A DNA stretch of 64,000 nt from Ailurus styani (taxonomy: Eukaryota > Chordata > Mammalia > Carnivora > Ailuridae), in NCBI GenBank assembly GCA_002007465.1, contig LNAC01000065.1, forward strand, positions 465,694-529,693, in the 5' to 3' direction. The position numbers and the translations under genes are program-made. This document shows, one piece after another, positions 35,180-47,360 of the stretch. The number at the start of each line of letters is the position of its first letter. The first letter of the stretch is position 1. The notes below the pieces were generated by a model, which saw only the letters and a program-made list of their open reading frames with translations, was not told the DNA's origin and searched no databases.

Positions 35180-36354
35180 CAGTCTGTGACAAGTTAGCCC
35201 CTGACAGGCCTTGCTGAGCCCTATGCTGAGGCAGGGGCACGTGGAGTGAGAGGGGCAGCCCTGGCCTCCTTAAATTAAATCATTCCCTCTCTGTAGCAAT
35301 CTTCTCTGCCTGGACCACCATTCCCCTCTTCAGACTGGTGAACCCTGTACATCTTTGCTCTACATTCTCATAGGCTGTGGCAGAAGAAGGTGTGCTTTTC
35401 TTCTTTTGGCCTTCTTTCCTTCCCTCTTACCCCTTCTAGAGAACAGATCATGATAGCCCGTCAAAGCAATGCTAGGTAATGCCACTGACAGTAGGAAGAA
35501 AAAGGCTTGCTTGTCTTGTGGGGTTCCCTGGAAGACCCTGAAAGTTCTATGCTTCCTGTGGGTCACACAACCCAAGGTTCTCCAGCAGGACCTCCAGGAA
35601 GGATGTGATGCTACAGAAGATGGCAACAAGGAAGGAAAGTCTGAGGCAGGAAGGAGCTCCTGAACACCTGCTGTGACAAACCTGACAGACTAATCAGTGA
35701 CTGTGAGGACAGTGGGGAGAGAATTTGCAACAATGCTCCAGAATCCTAGAGTGGGGGCTTCATCCACTAAATCCAAAACTCACAGATGTCGTGGAATGGC
35801 AGGGAGGTTACAAACAAATCCATCTAAGCTGGATGTAAAGTGAAATGTAAAAATAGTGTATTCAAGATTACTTATATAAAAAGAAAAAAATTATGGAAGG
35901 GTCAAGGAGTATTAAAGAATACGAAACTTTAAAAAGTCACCCAAACATTGATTTTTACATGAATAGGGAAATTAATCTAAAAGTATAAGAAAATGGAAAA
36001 ATCAATATTCAATGATCATGCCTAAAAGCTATATTTTAAATACTGAGCTATAAATCAGGAAAAATAGGAATGAATAACTTCATTTAGGCTTTTACTTGAT
36101 GACTATGCTATTTTCATGAAATTAGTAGTATCACTTAAGAATCAAATTTTGAAACAATTATACATCAAAACTGTATTGGGACTGTTAGTATAAAAATATA
36201 TGTCTCTGTTACTTCTTTTCACTTTTTTTTTTACAGTAACAAACACAAAATTCTTTCATTTGAAAAAAATTAAGTCCCTCTTTAATCTTGCCCTGGCTCC
36301 CAGGGGAATTATTGGACTTCCAGGCTCATTTCTTCATTCGCACACACATACTGT
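35180..36354. other. Intergenic, AT-rich single-copy; no gene seen
   Basis: From about 35830 the sequence is AT-rich with many short A runs. No repeat family is certain. Confidence 0.4.
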
Positions 36355-36760
36355 AATCGGAATCATACTCTACTCTTAATCATAATCATACTCTTCTGTG
36401 ACTTAATGTCTTAGAAAATCTCCCTGTCAATACATACAGATTGACAGAAGTTTTATTCACCATTACGTTGCATTCCGTACTGCAATCATTCCCTTCTGAA
36501 GAACCATTAAATGGCTTCCAATTCGCTACTAACATAAACTACGGCAATGAACCCTGGACATGTTTGTGCTCGTTTAAGTACTGCCAGAGGATACTTTCCT
36601 AAAAATGGAATTGCTTGGTCAAAATGTGCAATATGGTAGATACTGCCAAATATCTTTCCAATAATGAGGTAGCAACAAATCTCACGCTAACAATGAGTGT
36701 GAATTATTGAATCTGTAGCATAATTTGAGAATTGCCATTTTTAAGATATTATCTCCTCTC
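36355..36760 (-). mobile_element. Old L1 3' UTR remnant, antisense
   Basis: 'tactttcctaaaaatggaattgcttggtcaaaatgtgc' and 'atactgccaaatatctttccaataatgaggtagcaacaaatctcacgc' match the antisense 3' UTR of mammalian-wide L1 ('ctagaagtggaattgctgggtcaaagg', 'actgccaaattgcc'). Confidence 0.6.
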
Positions 36761-36922
36761 ATCTAGACACAGTATGTATGTCAGTTATTTCAAGCCTCTG
36801 TCACATAATCTCTTGTTGGGTTTACTCCTCAGCGTTCAGAGTTCTGAACTTCCTATCAGTTCAAATGGTTTCTCAATCAGCTTGACTAAAGTTGATACTA
36901 AAAATACCTGCTTTTTAAAATA

Positions 36923-37160
36923 ATAAAATAAAATAAAATAAAATAAAATGGCACTTAGGTAGGTCAGCGGGTTAAGCATCTACCTTCAGCTCAGGTTATG
37001 ATCCCAGGGTCCTGGGATCGAGCCCTGCTTTGGGCTCCCTGCTCAGTGAGGAGCCTGCTTCTCCTGCTCCCTCTGCTGTTCTTCCCACCCCTGCTTGTGT
37101 TTCCTGGCTCGCTCTCTCTCTCTCTGTCCAATAAATAAAATAAAAAATAAAATAAAATAC
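36923..37160 (+). mobile_element. CAN-SINE inserted in or flanked by (AAAAT)n
   Basis: The head 'ggcacttaggtaggtcagcgggttaagcatc' begins near 36950 and the body is 'caggttatgatcccagggtcctgggatcgagccc'. The tail is 'caataaataaaataaaaaataaaataaaat'. The AAAAT repeats on both sides (36923-36948 and 37135-37160) act as the target duplication or tail expansion, so exact edges cannot be set. Confidence 0.88.
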
Positions 37161-37189
37161 AATTCCACTTTCATTTCATCTTGTGTTGT

Positions 37190-37650
37190 TGTATCACTAT
37201 TTATCTTTATGTAGTCTTCTCCAGGAAGACTTCACTCAACCCTCACTCTCTTCTAACACAGAGAGCACTTAGAACAGTGCACAGGAAACATCAGTGTACT
37301 CCTATGTCCCCACTTGAAAGTGAACTTATCACCACCATTCTTAAGCATGTACAATGTGCCAGGGATTGTGCTAAACAGCTTACAGTCATCATGTCACGTA
37401 CGTCTGATATCATACCTCTGGAGAGGTCCTCATTATCCCCATCTTGCGAAGGAAGAAACTGGGTTCAGAGAAGCAGTGTAGAGCTCCCAGGTCCACCTGG
37501 CTAAGCAGCTGAGGAGTAATGTGTTAACCCCCTTGGGATTGTCAAAAGCCAGAAACCCCCCCTCTGCTATGACACCTTCTTGCAGCAGGAATTCATGTTA
37601 CATTCATCCTTCCTTCTAGCACAGTGTATGACCCATCATAGGTCCTTGCT
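37190..37650. mobile_element. Fragmented L2 pieces around an antisense MIR
   Basis: L2-like 'tagtcttctccaggaagacttcactcaaccctc' is seen near 37213 and 'agcacagtgtatgacccatcataggtccttgctcaatg' near 37618. Between them, 37327-37510 is an antisense MIR ('catgtacaatgtgccagggattgtgctaaacagc', 'gaagaaactgggttcagag'). Confidence 0.5.
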
Positions 37651-37849
37651 CAATGTCACTCCTTTGACAGATCAGTTATATTAGAAAAGTTCTAAACAGT
37701 TCCCTAAACTTGGATAAAACCCATTAGGCCTCTTCTTGGGGTCTCCAATGTATGAAAGATGCTTTTCACGACAACACAGGACTGAGGTTTCAATACTAAC
37801 AAAAAAGAACATTCTAGTAGGAGGAAGTATCAGATACCTCCTGTGCTTT

Positions 37850-38334
37850 CTCTCACATCCTCTTTGCCGTTTTACTTACTTTTCCTCTACCCAGCAGAAA
37901 CCAGCAGCCAGCTCCAAGCACCTGCCTCCCTAGCTTTATGTGTGTCCCTCCTGCTGCCTCCAGACTTCTCGATCTTGCCTGTGAGCCACTCGTGGCAACG
38001 TGGCCAGCTACATTGAAGCATGAGCCCCAGGAGAAGGGTGAAGGTTGCTGACACTGCCTGATAACAAATTCCTCCCCCACACATCGGCTGGACCACTCTG
38101 AGGCACATCCTGGACAACTCCGCAGAAGGCTCTAGCAGGCTTAAGCTCTCTGTTCGCAGAAGTCACCAGCTTGATAACATGCCCTTGGACGGCTTTTTCA
38201 ACTTCTGTTTTACTTCTCTCAGTACCCCCACTCTAGTTCCCTGGAATCACTTACCAAAATAAACTACCTGCCCAAAAACACTGGTCTTGGGCTCTGCTTT
38301 CTGAGGCTCCCTAGTCCAGGCTGATAGAAGACAT
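37850..38334 (+). mobile_element. ERVL-type (MLT2-like) LTR, sense
   Basis: The end 'ccctggaatcacttaccaaaataaactacctgcccaaaaacactggtcttgggctctgctttctgaggctcc' (38240-38311) is a typical LTR polyadenylation region and 3' end. The 5' limit is uncertain. No retroviral genes are adjacent. Confidence 0.45.
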
Positions 38335-38339
38335 GATAC

Positions 38340-39333
38340 ATACACCAGCTCAAACAGGTGTTGCACACACATGTTCACCCACACTGCACACTCCAACTTG
38401 GACCCTTCAGGGTTTGACTTGTTTTATCTGTCTAAAGAAATTCAACCATCATCAAGGAGGATAAAGTATTTGTCCTTTCAGCCTCAGCCAGGCCCTGATT
38501 TTAGACGCCATTATTCCTTATTCCTAATAGATTACATCACTAAAAATCCATCTACTTAACCGATGTCAGTAGAGCCCATACCACACTCATTGAAGAACAA
38601 TCCTTTAAAAATGTCTCTAGCCAAGCCTAATCCTCAGCTCTGTCTCCTCCCATCTGTAGGAGGGAGAAGAGCTAAAGGCCGAAGAACCAGTCATGGGTTT
38701 GGTATTAACAGAATAGGAGAGGAGCTTCAGACTGTACCACAGGACGTCTCACAGTAAGGGCCACTCAACTGGCAGGGCCAGAGCTCTAGTCAGGCTCTCA
38801 CTTTTTTATGACCCCAGCAAGTCACATAATTTCTTTGAGCCTCCATTTCTCCACCTGTAAAATGAGGAGTTTTCCCCAAAACAACTATAACTCAAATTTC
38901 TTACTAATTCACAATCATTTCCCCAGTGACACTGATAGCTGGTATATCTGCAGGGAGGAGAAGGGATTTCAGATTACTGGACTAGCTACTGAGCTAACCA
39001 TGACTCTGCTGTAGCCCCTATTTCATGTAACATTCACAGCAGCCTGCACTCTTAACCCCCCTGTATAGTATGGCCCCTGGAATTCAAGAGGTCAAGTGAC
39101 ATTCTCAAAGTTGATCTGATGAAAAACGGCAGCACCAGCCTTGGAGTGGTGTCTCTGAGCCTAAACCCATTTGCTTCCCACTGCCCTGTTCCACGACTAA
39201 CTAAGTCCCACCAGGGAAAAAACACCACGCACAGTTAGCATTCGAAGATTCCTGCAGCTCTCATCTCACCTCCTAAATTGAAAGCCTATTAAAGGCCAGG
39301 GTCCCATAGATGAAAATTCTCAACCTTAGCCCA
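38340..39333. other. Intergenic; weak MIR traces only
   Basis: A MIR-like piece lies at about 38785-38875 ('agcaagtcacataatttctttgagcctccatttctccacctgtaaaatgag'). The rest is featureless. Confidence 0.45.
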
Positions 39334-39808
39334 AGTATTAGTTTCCTATGGCTGCTATAACAAATTACCACAAACTGGGTGGCTTAAAACAACACACATT
39401 TATTCTCTTATATTTCTGGAGATCAGAAGTTCAAAATCACTAGCCAAAACCAAGGTGTTGGCAGTGCCACATTCCCTCCAGAAATGCTAGGGAGAACCCC
39501 TTTCCTTGCCTTTTCCAGCCTCCATGGTTGCATTCCTTGCATTCCTTGGCTCACGACCACTTCCTCCATCTTTAAGGCCAGTACCTTCTCTGACTCTGCC
39601 TCCCTGTTCTTCCTCTCTTCTGTCTGTAGGCAATCTCCTTCTTCCTTTCTAAGTAAACTCGTGATTATGCTTAAGGGCTGCCTGGACAATCCAGGAAAAT
39701 CTCCCCATTTCAAGATCCTTAATCTGCAAAGATTCTTTTTCCTTATATATGGAAATTTCAGGGATTAGGGCCTGGATCTCTTTAGGGGTCATTATTCAGC
39801 CTTCCACA
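39334..39808 (-). mobile_element. MLT1 LTR, antisense, full length
   Basis: This begins 'gtattagtttcctatggctgctataacaaattaccacaaactgggtggctta' and ends 'ggggtcattattcagccttccaca'. Ordered internal blocks such as 'ccttttccagcctccatgg' and 'ctggacaatccaggaaaatctccccat' are present. The length (475 bp) is normal for the family. Confidence 0.8.
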
Positions 39809-41179
39809 GCCCAGATCAGAGAAAATCTGTATGGCTTTCTGAAGCCAACAAAAACAACCAAGTTTGGAGCTGCTCTAGAAAAGTAACCCAGAAAACTACT
39901 AAACAATCAAGGCTACTCAGTCACACGTACACTTCAGACCTGCAGAAAGGAAACCATCTCATGATACTCTCATGAAATCAACAAAATGCAAAGACATCTC
40001 TGATGCCTCAGTCTGCCTTGTCTCACTTGTCTACTCTCCCCAGGTCCTCAAAGTTCTCACATTTCAATCCTCTTATTCTTGTCTACCACAGCAAGGGACT
40101 GTCAGGAGAAAGGGCTACCAGGAATTTACTCTATCGAAGGCTGGAAGCCTTAACTTAGTTTTTAATAGTAAGATGAAAGACCTTATCCTCTGCAGAAGGA
40201 ATTTCCAGCATCAGAGACAAACTGAAGGCTTTCTACTGCTCATGCAGGCAGCCAGTGAGGTCCTTTTAGCTTTTTGTCTCACAAAGGAAATGCTCAGTGT
40301 CAAACAGAGACTTCTTTCCCCAGAAAATGTATTCCCACTGCAGGTGTCTTTAGCTGAGTGAAGATTCTGCTGAAGACTTGTCTTCCCTCCTCCATCTCTT
40401 GTTGCTGGCAATACGTGCTATGCTTGCTTAACAAACCATGGCATCTGGGACTCCAGCTGTAGGAGCAGGCCGTCTGGGGGAGCCAAGGTAAAGAGGACAG
40501 GTATAAAACAAGGTCCTGAAAACTTTTGGTCCAAAATCTGGATTCTTCTTGCCTTAGGGGCCCCAACAGTGACTTTCTGCCTGCCTGTTGGCCTCATCCC
40601 CAGCGATGAAGGCAGAAGGGAAGAACCAAAGCTCATCCTAAACCCCTATCATTCCAGGCAACCATCCTCCTTCCAAATGGCTCTTAACTCATTCCTTGCC
40701 ATGTCTGATAGATCATGAAGGATGTTGAGAGACTGCAAAACACTTTAAACTCAAAGAAAATAGGAACTAATAGTGACATTTGGGAAACCCAAACAGGTCA
40801 GAGAGGGAAATATTTCAAGTCAGGGGAGGGTCCCAGATGACTCCTAAATCATACCAAATAGGCAATGATACCCCTTCTTTGCATGTGTTCTACTGGGAAA
40901 ATACACTGTCCTTTAGGCCTTGTCTGTTTTTACTAAAGGACAATCAAGGAATTCACTTCCCAAGATGCACTGCTTCTGGCTATGCACCAGGTCACTTCTC
41001 CAGCCACATCGCTCTCCATGCCCTTGAGCCCTTCCAGGGTCAGATCTGTGTAGCTAGCTATCCATGGCCTCAGCATTGAGTTCCTAGGAATCCCATAAAG
41101 ACTGTGGGGCCTGGTCCCTATGGGTAGGTGTCCAAGAAAGTGGTTTGGGTTTTCCAAACCCAGTCAACCCTGAAGAGCT
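39809..41179. other. Intergenic, single-copy; no gene seen
   Basis: A 129-codon + frame (39972-40361) and opposing minus frames (40211-40636) have no domain or conserved-looking motif, and I do not call them. Confidence 0.45.
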
Positions 41180-41375
41180 TGGCCAGTACTAACTTAGAAA
41201 CTTGAGAAGGTTACTTAATCTTCCTAGGCCTTCCTTTTCCCCATGAGAAATCTGAGAATAATGCCTCTTAGAGGTTTTGGGAAACTACTGAAGACATACA
41301 TAAGATGCATACTATCGCGACTACTATGCATCAGGCACTGAATAAATGTACCTATTCTTAATGTTATTTATAATA
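41180..41375 (+). mobile_element. MIR SINE, sense
   Basis: 'ggttacttaatcttcctaggccttccttttccccatgag', then 'gcatcaggcactgaataaatg', matches MIR core and 3' end. Confidence 0.6.
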
Positions 41376-41379
41376 ATAT

Positions 41380-43880
41380 TAAGTCATGTTGCTAGTTTAT
41401 AGATTATGATCTAAAATCATAATCTATGGCTATCTGAGAACAAGAGTAATGACCCACAGAACTCTCTCTTTTTATGTTTTGCTATTAAACTTCCCTCAGC
41501 CCTTTGAATATGGAGCAATGCTTTACTTTGCTCTTCAACATTCACAAATATCTACCAAGTGCTTGCTGTGTGCAGAAAACACAACAAGCTCAAGGTATTG
41601 AGTTTACCCTCAAGGGAATTACCACCTCCATGAAGAGTCAAGAAACAACAGGCGCAAAAAAAAAAAAAAAAAGAAAGAAAGAAACAACAGGTGCAGAAAA
41701 AAGTGGGTTAAGCCATAGTCCTCAGTGCTCATTGAGTCAAAAGATCTTCCAGAATTCACAGGTCTTAGTCCTAGGGGCACAAGGTACACAAAAGGCCTCC
41801 AGGACTTGGATCTTAAAGAAAGGGTAGGACATGAACATGTGGAGAGAGCAGACACATCCTACATCAAGATCTTGGTGCAAAAGGGAAGGAGTCTTGGAAA
41901 TTTAGGTTGGGGAGCCTTTCTCTATTTGTCCCTAGCTTCCTCTCAGCCACCAAAATGGCACAGGGCCTGGGATGCTCAGTGAGCTCTGCAGTTCTGTAAA
42001 TCATCACTGTGGTGAGCTGTGTGAGAAGCTCAGCCTGCAAGCTGATTTGCCAATTTGTGCAGAAACTACTCCTACCAACATGCCGGGCGCTTCTTAGCCC
42101 GCCAAGGGAAAGAATCATCTTGGAATTTGCTTTCTGAAACAGATTTTCTCAATTCAAATTAGCTACAGTGGTGTTGTTAATCCCCTTGTTATGGGATTAG
42201 ACTGTATTACTGCATTGAGATGAGAGCCTGACAGGTACGTTGGAGGAGTTTGGATTCAACTCAAAGTTCCAAGCATGAGGGCTCCCCAACAGCCTCTGTG
42301 GTCTTTGGCTGGAACAATGGCGCCACCTAGCGGCCACAGTGGTCTCCCTTTGGAAGGGTTTCTATTTGGGCACGTTTCAACTGAGGCCTTGTGTGAGCTG
42401 GGGCCAGAAATGCAAGGAAAAACTAACTCCTCCCTCAAGGGGCTTGCAGGTTGGGGCTCAGTAGTCCAGATCCCACGGATTCCATCAGCTGTGGACCCAC
42501 GGACTGCCTGGTGGGCAGCATGAGCTGGACCAGCTGAACCCCAGAGCTCCCTTGAGGTGGGTGTCTACAGAGCAGGACTTCAGCAATTATAAAATGGCCC
42601 CTTGGACTCACCTGCTCTCTAATGCCTTAAGTCCCATTCACAGTTAACAAAACCTGTTTCTGTGCCTACTCATTCTTTCAGCATCTGTTTATCCTTTGCC
42701 CCCATGAACCAGACACTATGCTTAGAGATAAGACATACCAATGTCTAAGGACCAGCCCCTACCTTCCACACATGGCCAAAGAGACAAGGACAGCCCATTC
42801 CACTGTCCCCTGCAAGAACCTTGGAGCCCTCTCCCAGACTGGCAAAGCCCTGCATCACCTTCCATCTCATGTCCCCAACACCTCCTCTCTGCCCTGCACC
42901 TGCTCTTCCCTTATAGCTGAGGCAAGCACTGCCACCATGCCCTTACTTGGCTCTCTATGTGGAGGAAGTATCTTCCCTCTCTCCTCAAGGATGGGTGTTC
43001 TGAAGGCTCTGTGCAGGGCCAAGCTACCACTGTCAGAGAAAAATGACTTCCAATGGCAGCTACTGACACGAGTGGCTGCAAACAGGCTGCAGCTCCGGGT
43101 GGACCTGCGGAGAGCACAGAGAGGGAAGCGGGTGTCTCACAGACGAAAGCTCTAGAGCCATCCAGACTGAGGCTCACACTCCATACTCGAGGGGCAGAGA
43201 ATAATGAGAGGGTTTGCATCCAGCAGCTACTAAGCATGAAAAAATGGGAGGACTATGTTTTACCTTAAGACTCAAGAGAGGGTAGGAAAGGGAGTGAGGG
43301 GCAGATGCTGAGGGGTGAGGGGACTCTGTAGGGTAAAGAGTGCAAATGTCCCTGGATGTGATGACCATAGATAGTGTAAGTGTGGGAGTGGCTAATGGCA
43401 AACTCTAGACTCTCTGTGTAACCAGATGGAAACCCATCTTCTACTCACCTCCAAATCCTCCACAGGAAGGCAACCACATACTCATTAATGAAAACACTGT
43501 GAATAGGTTTGATTTAGAATCTGGGCATTGCCTAAGAAATGTGTTTCCACATCTGAGTCAATGCTGTGTCACATGGAGAAAGGACCCACAGGCCCAAGAA
43601 CCTGAATGATAAGGGGACAAGGGACACATAAGCTCCTTGGAAATTGACAACACCCAGAAGAGGGCTATGAGCTTCCATAAGGCACAGAACAGATTCTAAG
43701 CCAATCCGAGGTCCTAGCAGCCGAGAATCCTAGCAGACATCTGACCTATCCTTGCATGTGTACCTCCTTTCTCAGATGTAGAAATTCCGGGCCCATCTTC
43801 TTGTCTATCCTTTCTGTTTTACCCTTGCTGACAAACCTCGTCTTGAGATGTGTTGCTATGTAGAGAGACTAGTGTGGTAT
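41380..43880. other. Intergenic; CTCF-like site, otherwise featureless
   Basis: It contains an A-rich/AAAG run (41657-41686) that splits two near-identical words 'agaaacaacaggcgcaaaa' and 'agaaacaacaggtgcagaaaa' (a 40-bp tandem duplication). The CTCF-like site at 42319-42339 is listed separately. The 145-codon frame 42718-43155 shows no domain. Confidence 0.45.
42319..42339 (-). promoter_or_regulatory. Candidate CTCF binding site
   Basis: The minus strand reads CTGTGGCCGCTAGGTGGCGCC. It contains a perfect match to the CTCF core (CCRSYAGRKGGCR: CCGCTAGGTGGCG) and the common following GC. CTCF is the zinc-finger protein that anchors chromatin loops and boundaries. The surrounding sequence is not a recognisable repeat. 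Occupancy cannot be judged from sequence. Confidence 0.5.
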
Positions 43881-43884
43881 TATG

Positions 43885-44040
43885 AAATCAATACAGGCTT
43901 TAGAGCTAGAAATATGGGGATGCCAGTCCCAGTGCCCCTTTGTCCTGTCTACATGGCCTTAGCAAAGTGCCCAACCTATGTAAGCCTCAATTCCATGTCT
44001 GTACGTTGGGGTTGCTAAAAGGCTGAGAAATAATGTATAG
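43885..44040 (+). mobile_element. MIR SINE, sense
   Basis: 'caggctttagagctagaaatatggggatgccagtcccagtgcccc', 'ggccttagcaaagtgcccaacctatgtaagcctcaattccatgtctgtacgttggggttg' follow the MIR layout. Confidence 0.6.
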
Positions 44041-45370
44041 AAATAGAAATACTGTTTTTGATGAACATCAGTCTCATCATTGGGACTGGAAGCTTCTGGT
44101 TTATGGTGAATACTATCTACTGAGGATCTGGTCCAAGGAGGGGAAAGGGATCTGGGTTTGGAGGAAAGAGTGATGTCCCCAAGACTAAATCAACAGCATA
44201 ACGTCTAAGAATGAATGTCAAGCATCTGGGTCTTAGGTTTGGTCACAGATCCACATGGAATCAGAAATACACGATCTCTGTCCTTCACAGCCCCCTTTTC
44301 AAAAGCAGGTATTTACAGACTTCATTGTCAGAATGCCAATGTGGCAGGAGCCAGAGCTTGCTATCCTTTTATGGGGTGAATCTGGACTCTTGCTAGCAAT
44401 GCAATGCCTCTCTAGAAATTGAGCCTTTGTCATCCCATCCATAGGGTTGTAGCAGAAGTTTCATGTGACCATGCAACCCACCTCCTGCTTACCGTGGACT
44501 GGTCTAGGGAAGGGCATTGCATTGGGAAAGAGGTCAGACTCTTTCTGATTATCTATTTTCTTCCCAGACCTGGAAAGCAGGAAGCCTGGGTCACAGCCAG
44601 ACAGAAGAAGAAAGAGCAGCATGAATAAATGCACAGAGTAAAGATCCCCAGCTTGGAATAAAACTCCAGGCCAGCTCTGGTCCCACTGCCTGGCTTTATC
44701 TCTGACATTGAATTCACCCTGAGAGCCTTCCAAGTCCTTTTTCACTTGGAGTACATGGAGTGACTGTCCAGAGCTGACATCCAGAAGAGGCTCGACTCAC
44801 ATGCAAAGCAAGGTTCCATTTGTTGGAGAGGAGAGACAATGATATTGTGTGTGCCCCCTCCCCCACCCCTACCCCGGCCCAGACGATGAACAAACTGCCT
44901 CCAGGCTCAGCAGCCTGGGAAAACCTGCTCTGGGTGTGGTACACCTGAAGATCTGGCACGTCCCCTGGATAACAATTTCACTCAGGCACAGCAGTAACAT
45001 TTTACTATTTAATGGGCTGCTTGTAGAGATTTCTCTCCACAATGAGGACATTTCCTATTACAGGAACAAAATGAAAAAGGAGTCATTCATTCCACACGAA
45101 AAACAGGGACTTTCAAAAATGGAAACCCTGTCAATCAGGCTGAATCACAAGTTGTGATTAAAGCCCCTAGACTTTTTCCCATTAGCTTGAGCACATCTGA
45201 ATTGTAGCCTAACACTGAGCCTGTATTATATAGAACATCTGATGGATTCCACTTTGAACATAATGCCAAACATGTCTTAAATGTAAAATACTTATCACCC
45301 AAATTCAAGCAAATTTGGGTCTTTTATTGAAGAAACAGTCACAGCACCTCATTTACAAACTTAACTTAAA
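44041..45370. other. Intergenic, single-copy; no gene seen
   Basis: The AT-rich stretch 44990-45300 is repeat-free and could be conserved noncoding sequence, but nothing in it is diagnostic. Confidence 0.4.
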
Positions 45371-45384
45371 ACTAGGTCTCCCTA

Positions 45385-45607
45385 GGGTGCCTGGGTGGCT
45401 CAGTGGGTTGAAGCCTCTGCTTTCGGCTCAGGTCATGATCTCAGGGTCCTGGGATCGAGGCCCGCATCGGGCTCCCTGCTCAGCGGGGAGCCTGCTTCCC
45501 CCTCTCTCCTCTCTCTCTGCCTGCCTCTCTGCCTCCTTGTGATCTCTCTCCCTCTGTGAAATAAATAAATAAATAAATCTTATAAACAAACAAACAAAAA
45601 AAAACGC
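45385..45607 (+). mobile_element. CAN-SINE, young mustelid-like type, 13-bp target duplication
   Basis: The head is 'gggtgcctgggtggctcagtgggttgaagcctctgc', the middle 'ggatcgaggcccgcatcgggc', with the 'ctgcctgcctctctgcctccttgtgatctc' block and a tail of AAAT then AAAC repeats. The flanks CTAGGTCTCCCTA (45372-45384 and 45608-45620) are identical. Low divergence and intact duplication point to a recent insertion. Confidence 0.96.
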
Positions 45608-45620
45608 CTAGGTCTCCCTA

Positions 45621-46007
45621 ATCAGGGCAATGAAGATAAAACTGGAGTCTATTATCATTGTTCTGCTGGTGTGTGAAGTATCATTTGTAAAAGAGAAGCC
45701 AGACACTTCTGGAAAAGGCAAGTTTCTCTCCCCAGCCCACTACTGCTGTGGCCAGCAATAGATTTGCTTTGCTGTATCAATTCAGACAATGACTGAGACC
45801 CCTAGACTGGGGGCTGGGAATATAAATGAGACATGGTCCCTGTCCCCAGGAATTCACCAGCTAATAAAAGATGACCCTTAAGGAGAGAGACGATTAACTT
45901 TAACCACGAGGCTATGGGCACATAGAAAAGAGGTGAGGGGATGAGAGGGGCTGCCCAGGAAAGGCTCTAGAGATGAGCAACATTAGTCCTCAGAAGAGGG
46001 GGATGGT
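45621..46007. other. Intergenic; trace of an unassigned ancient repeat
   Basis: 'gctgggaatataaatgagacatggtccctgtccccaggaattcaccagc' (45812-45860) belongs to the same widespread ancient repeat type as near 47780-48100. Confidence 0.4.
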
Positions 46008-46229
46008 CGGGGCTCCTGCGTGGCTCAGTCTGTTAAGTGCCTGCCTTCAGCTCAGGTCATGATCCCAGGGTCCTGGGATCAAGCCCCGAATTCCTGCTCC
46101 CTGCTCGGCAGGGGAGTCTGTTTCTCCCTCTCCCTGTGCCCCTCCCTCCTGCTCGTTCTCTCTCTCTCACACACACACACTTTTTGTCTCTCTCTCTCAA
46201 ATAAACAAAATCTTTAAAAATAAAAAAGT
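46008..46229 (+). mobile_element. CAN-SINE, older type
   Basis: The head is 'ggggctcctgcgtggctcagtctgttaagtgcctgcc' and the body 'caggtcatgatcccagggtcctgggatcaagcccc'. CT- and CA-rich sequence follows, then the tail 'caaataaacaaaatctttaaaaataaaaaa'. The target duplication is not clear. Confidence 0.92.
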
Positions 46230-47080
46230 AATCTAATACACTACTTTGCATAACTTTAAAAAAGCCGGGGGCGGGGGCGAGGGGTGGGGAGGTCTTCAGG
46301 CCCAAGAGCAGAATGAGCAAGGGTATAAGTGTGAGGAGTCTGGCACACTGGGCGTGCTCTCCACCTACCCATGCTCACCCAGGGACATGCAGTGACCTGT
46401 GCCTGGCATTTGTAAGACCCAGGGCCTAGGGGGCATTTCTGCCTTGAGAGGCAGGGGTCTCCTGAATGGTAGGCAAGGCTGAAGACACAAGAAGCAGACA
46501 AGAGCCCCATGTTTCCTTAGTGATCTGATGTGTTTCCAGAGATGGTTCTGGCCCAATGGGTGGGACAACTAAAGAGGAAGTCAGAGGATATTAGCCCAAT
46601 GCCCAGATGAGTGGAGGGAGTGGCCAGGAAAGGCCCCATCTCCAAACCTTAGACCCTTCTGTGGCAGGTACCACTGCCAACTTCAGAGACAGCAGGATCA
46701 CCACCTCCTACAAGACCAGGGCATCTCCCTTGAATCCGTTCCTTCTTTCGTCCCACAGCACTCATCAGCAATTCATCTCACCTCTGCCTCCAAAGTGTAC
46801 TCACCTTTGCCCATGTCTGTCCCCTTCCCTGCCAGCACTCGGCTCCGGGCCACCATCCAGGCCACCAACTCTCATTTGGACAACTGTAACAGGTGGACAT
46901 TATACTCCATGATAAATCAGATCAGAACGTTCCCTGACTCAAGACACCCTGAAGATTTTTCTTCCCACTTGGAAGAAATCTAAGCCCTTTTCTGCGGCCT
47001 ACAGGCCCGACCTATTTGGGGCCCTGCCCAGCTCTGCAGTCTCACTACACAGCAGCCCGACGTGCTCACCTGGCTCAGCC
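46230..47080. other. Intergenic; no feature seen
   Basis: A G-rich run 'gccgggggcgggggcgaggggtggggagg' (46264-46292) is the only notable composition. The frames around it carry no domain. Confidence 0.45.
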
Positions 47081-47084
47081 CCTC

Positions 47085-47360
47085 ACTCTCCTTTCTGCAC
47101 CCATGTTTGCCTTAGCTCTTTCCTCTGCCTAGAACATCTTTCTCACCTCACATTACTGCTGCAAGAAGCCAGCACGATGCCTCACTGTCTTCACACAACT
47201 TATCTCTATTTCCTTACTGTCTGATCTCCCACCCGGAAACAACAAAGGCCCCATAAGAGGAGGGACTTGCATACTGGCATTCTTCATAACTGTATTCCTA
47301 GAACAAGATCCATCCCATAAAGGACGCTCGATGCACATTTGCTGAATGAACAACCCCATG
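47085..47360 (+). mobile_element. L2 3' end
   Basis: 'ctctttcctctgcctagaacatctttctcacc', 'ggccccataagaggagggacttgc', 'gtattcctagaacaagatcc' and 'ggacgctcgatgcacatttgctgaatgaacaa' follow the L2 3' end in order. Confidence 0.7.

Noticed and set aside
36923..37160. CRISPR-like regular repeats (AAAAT units)
   Set aside because: Simple microsatellite sequence at a SINE tail; no spacers, and the genome is mammalian.
39972..40361. 129-codon + frame
   Set aside because: No domain; start and stop without gene context.
42718..43155. 145-codon + frame in intergenic sequence
   Set aside because: No recognisable motif or domain; overlapping minus-strand frames are equally open, as expected of GC-moderate noncoding DNA.
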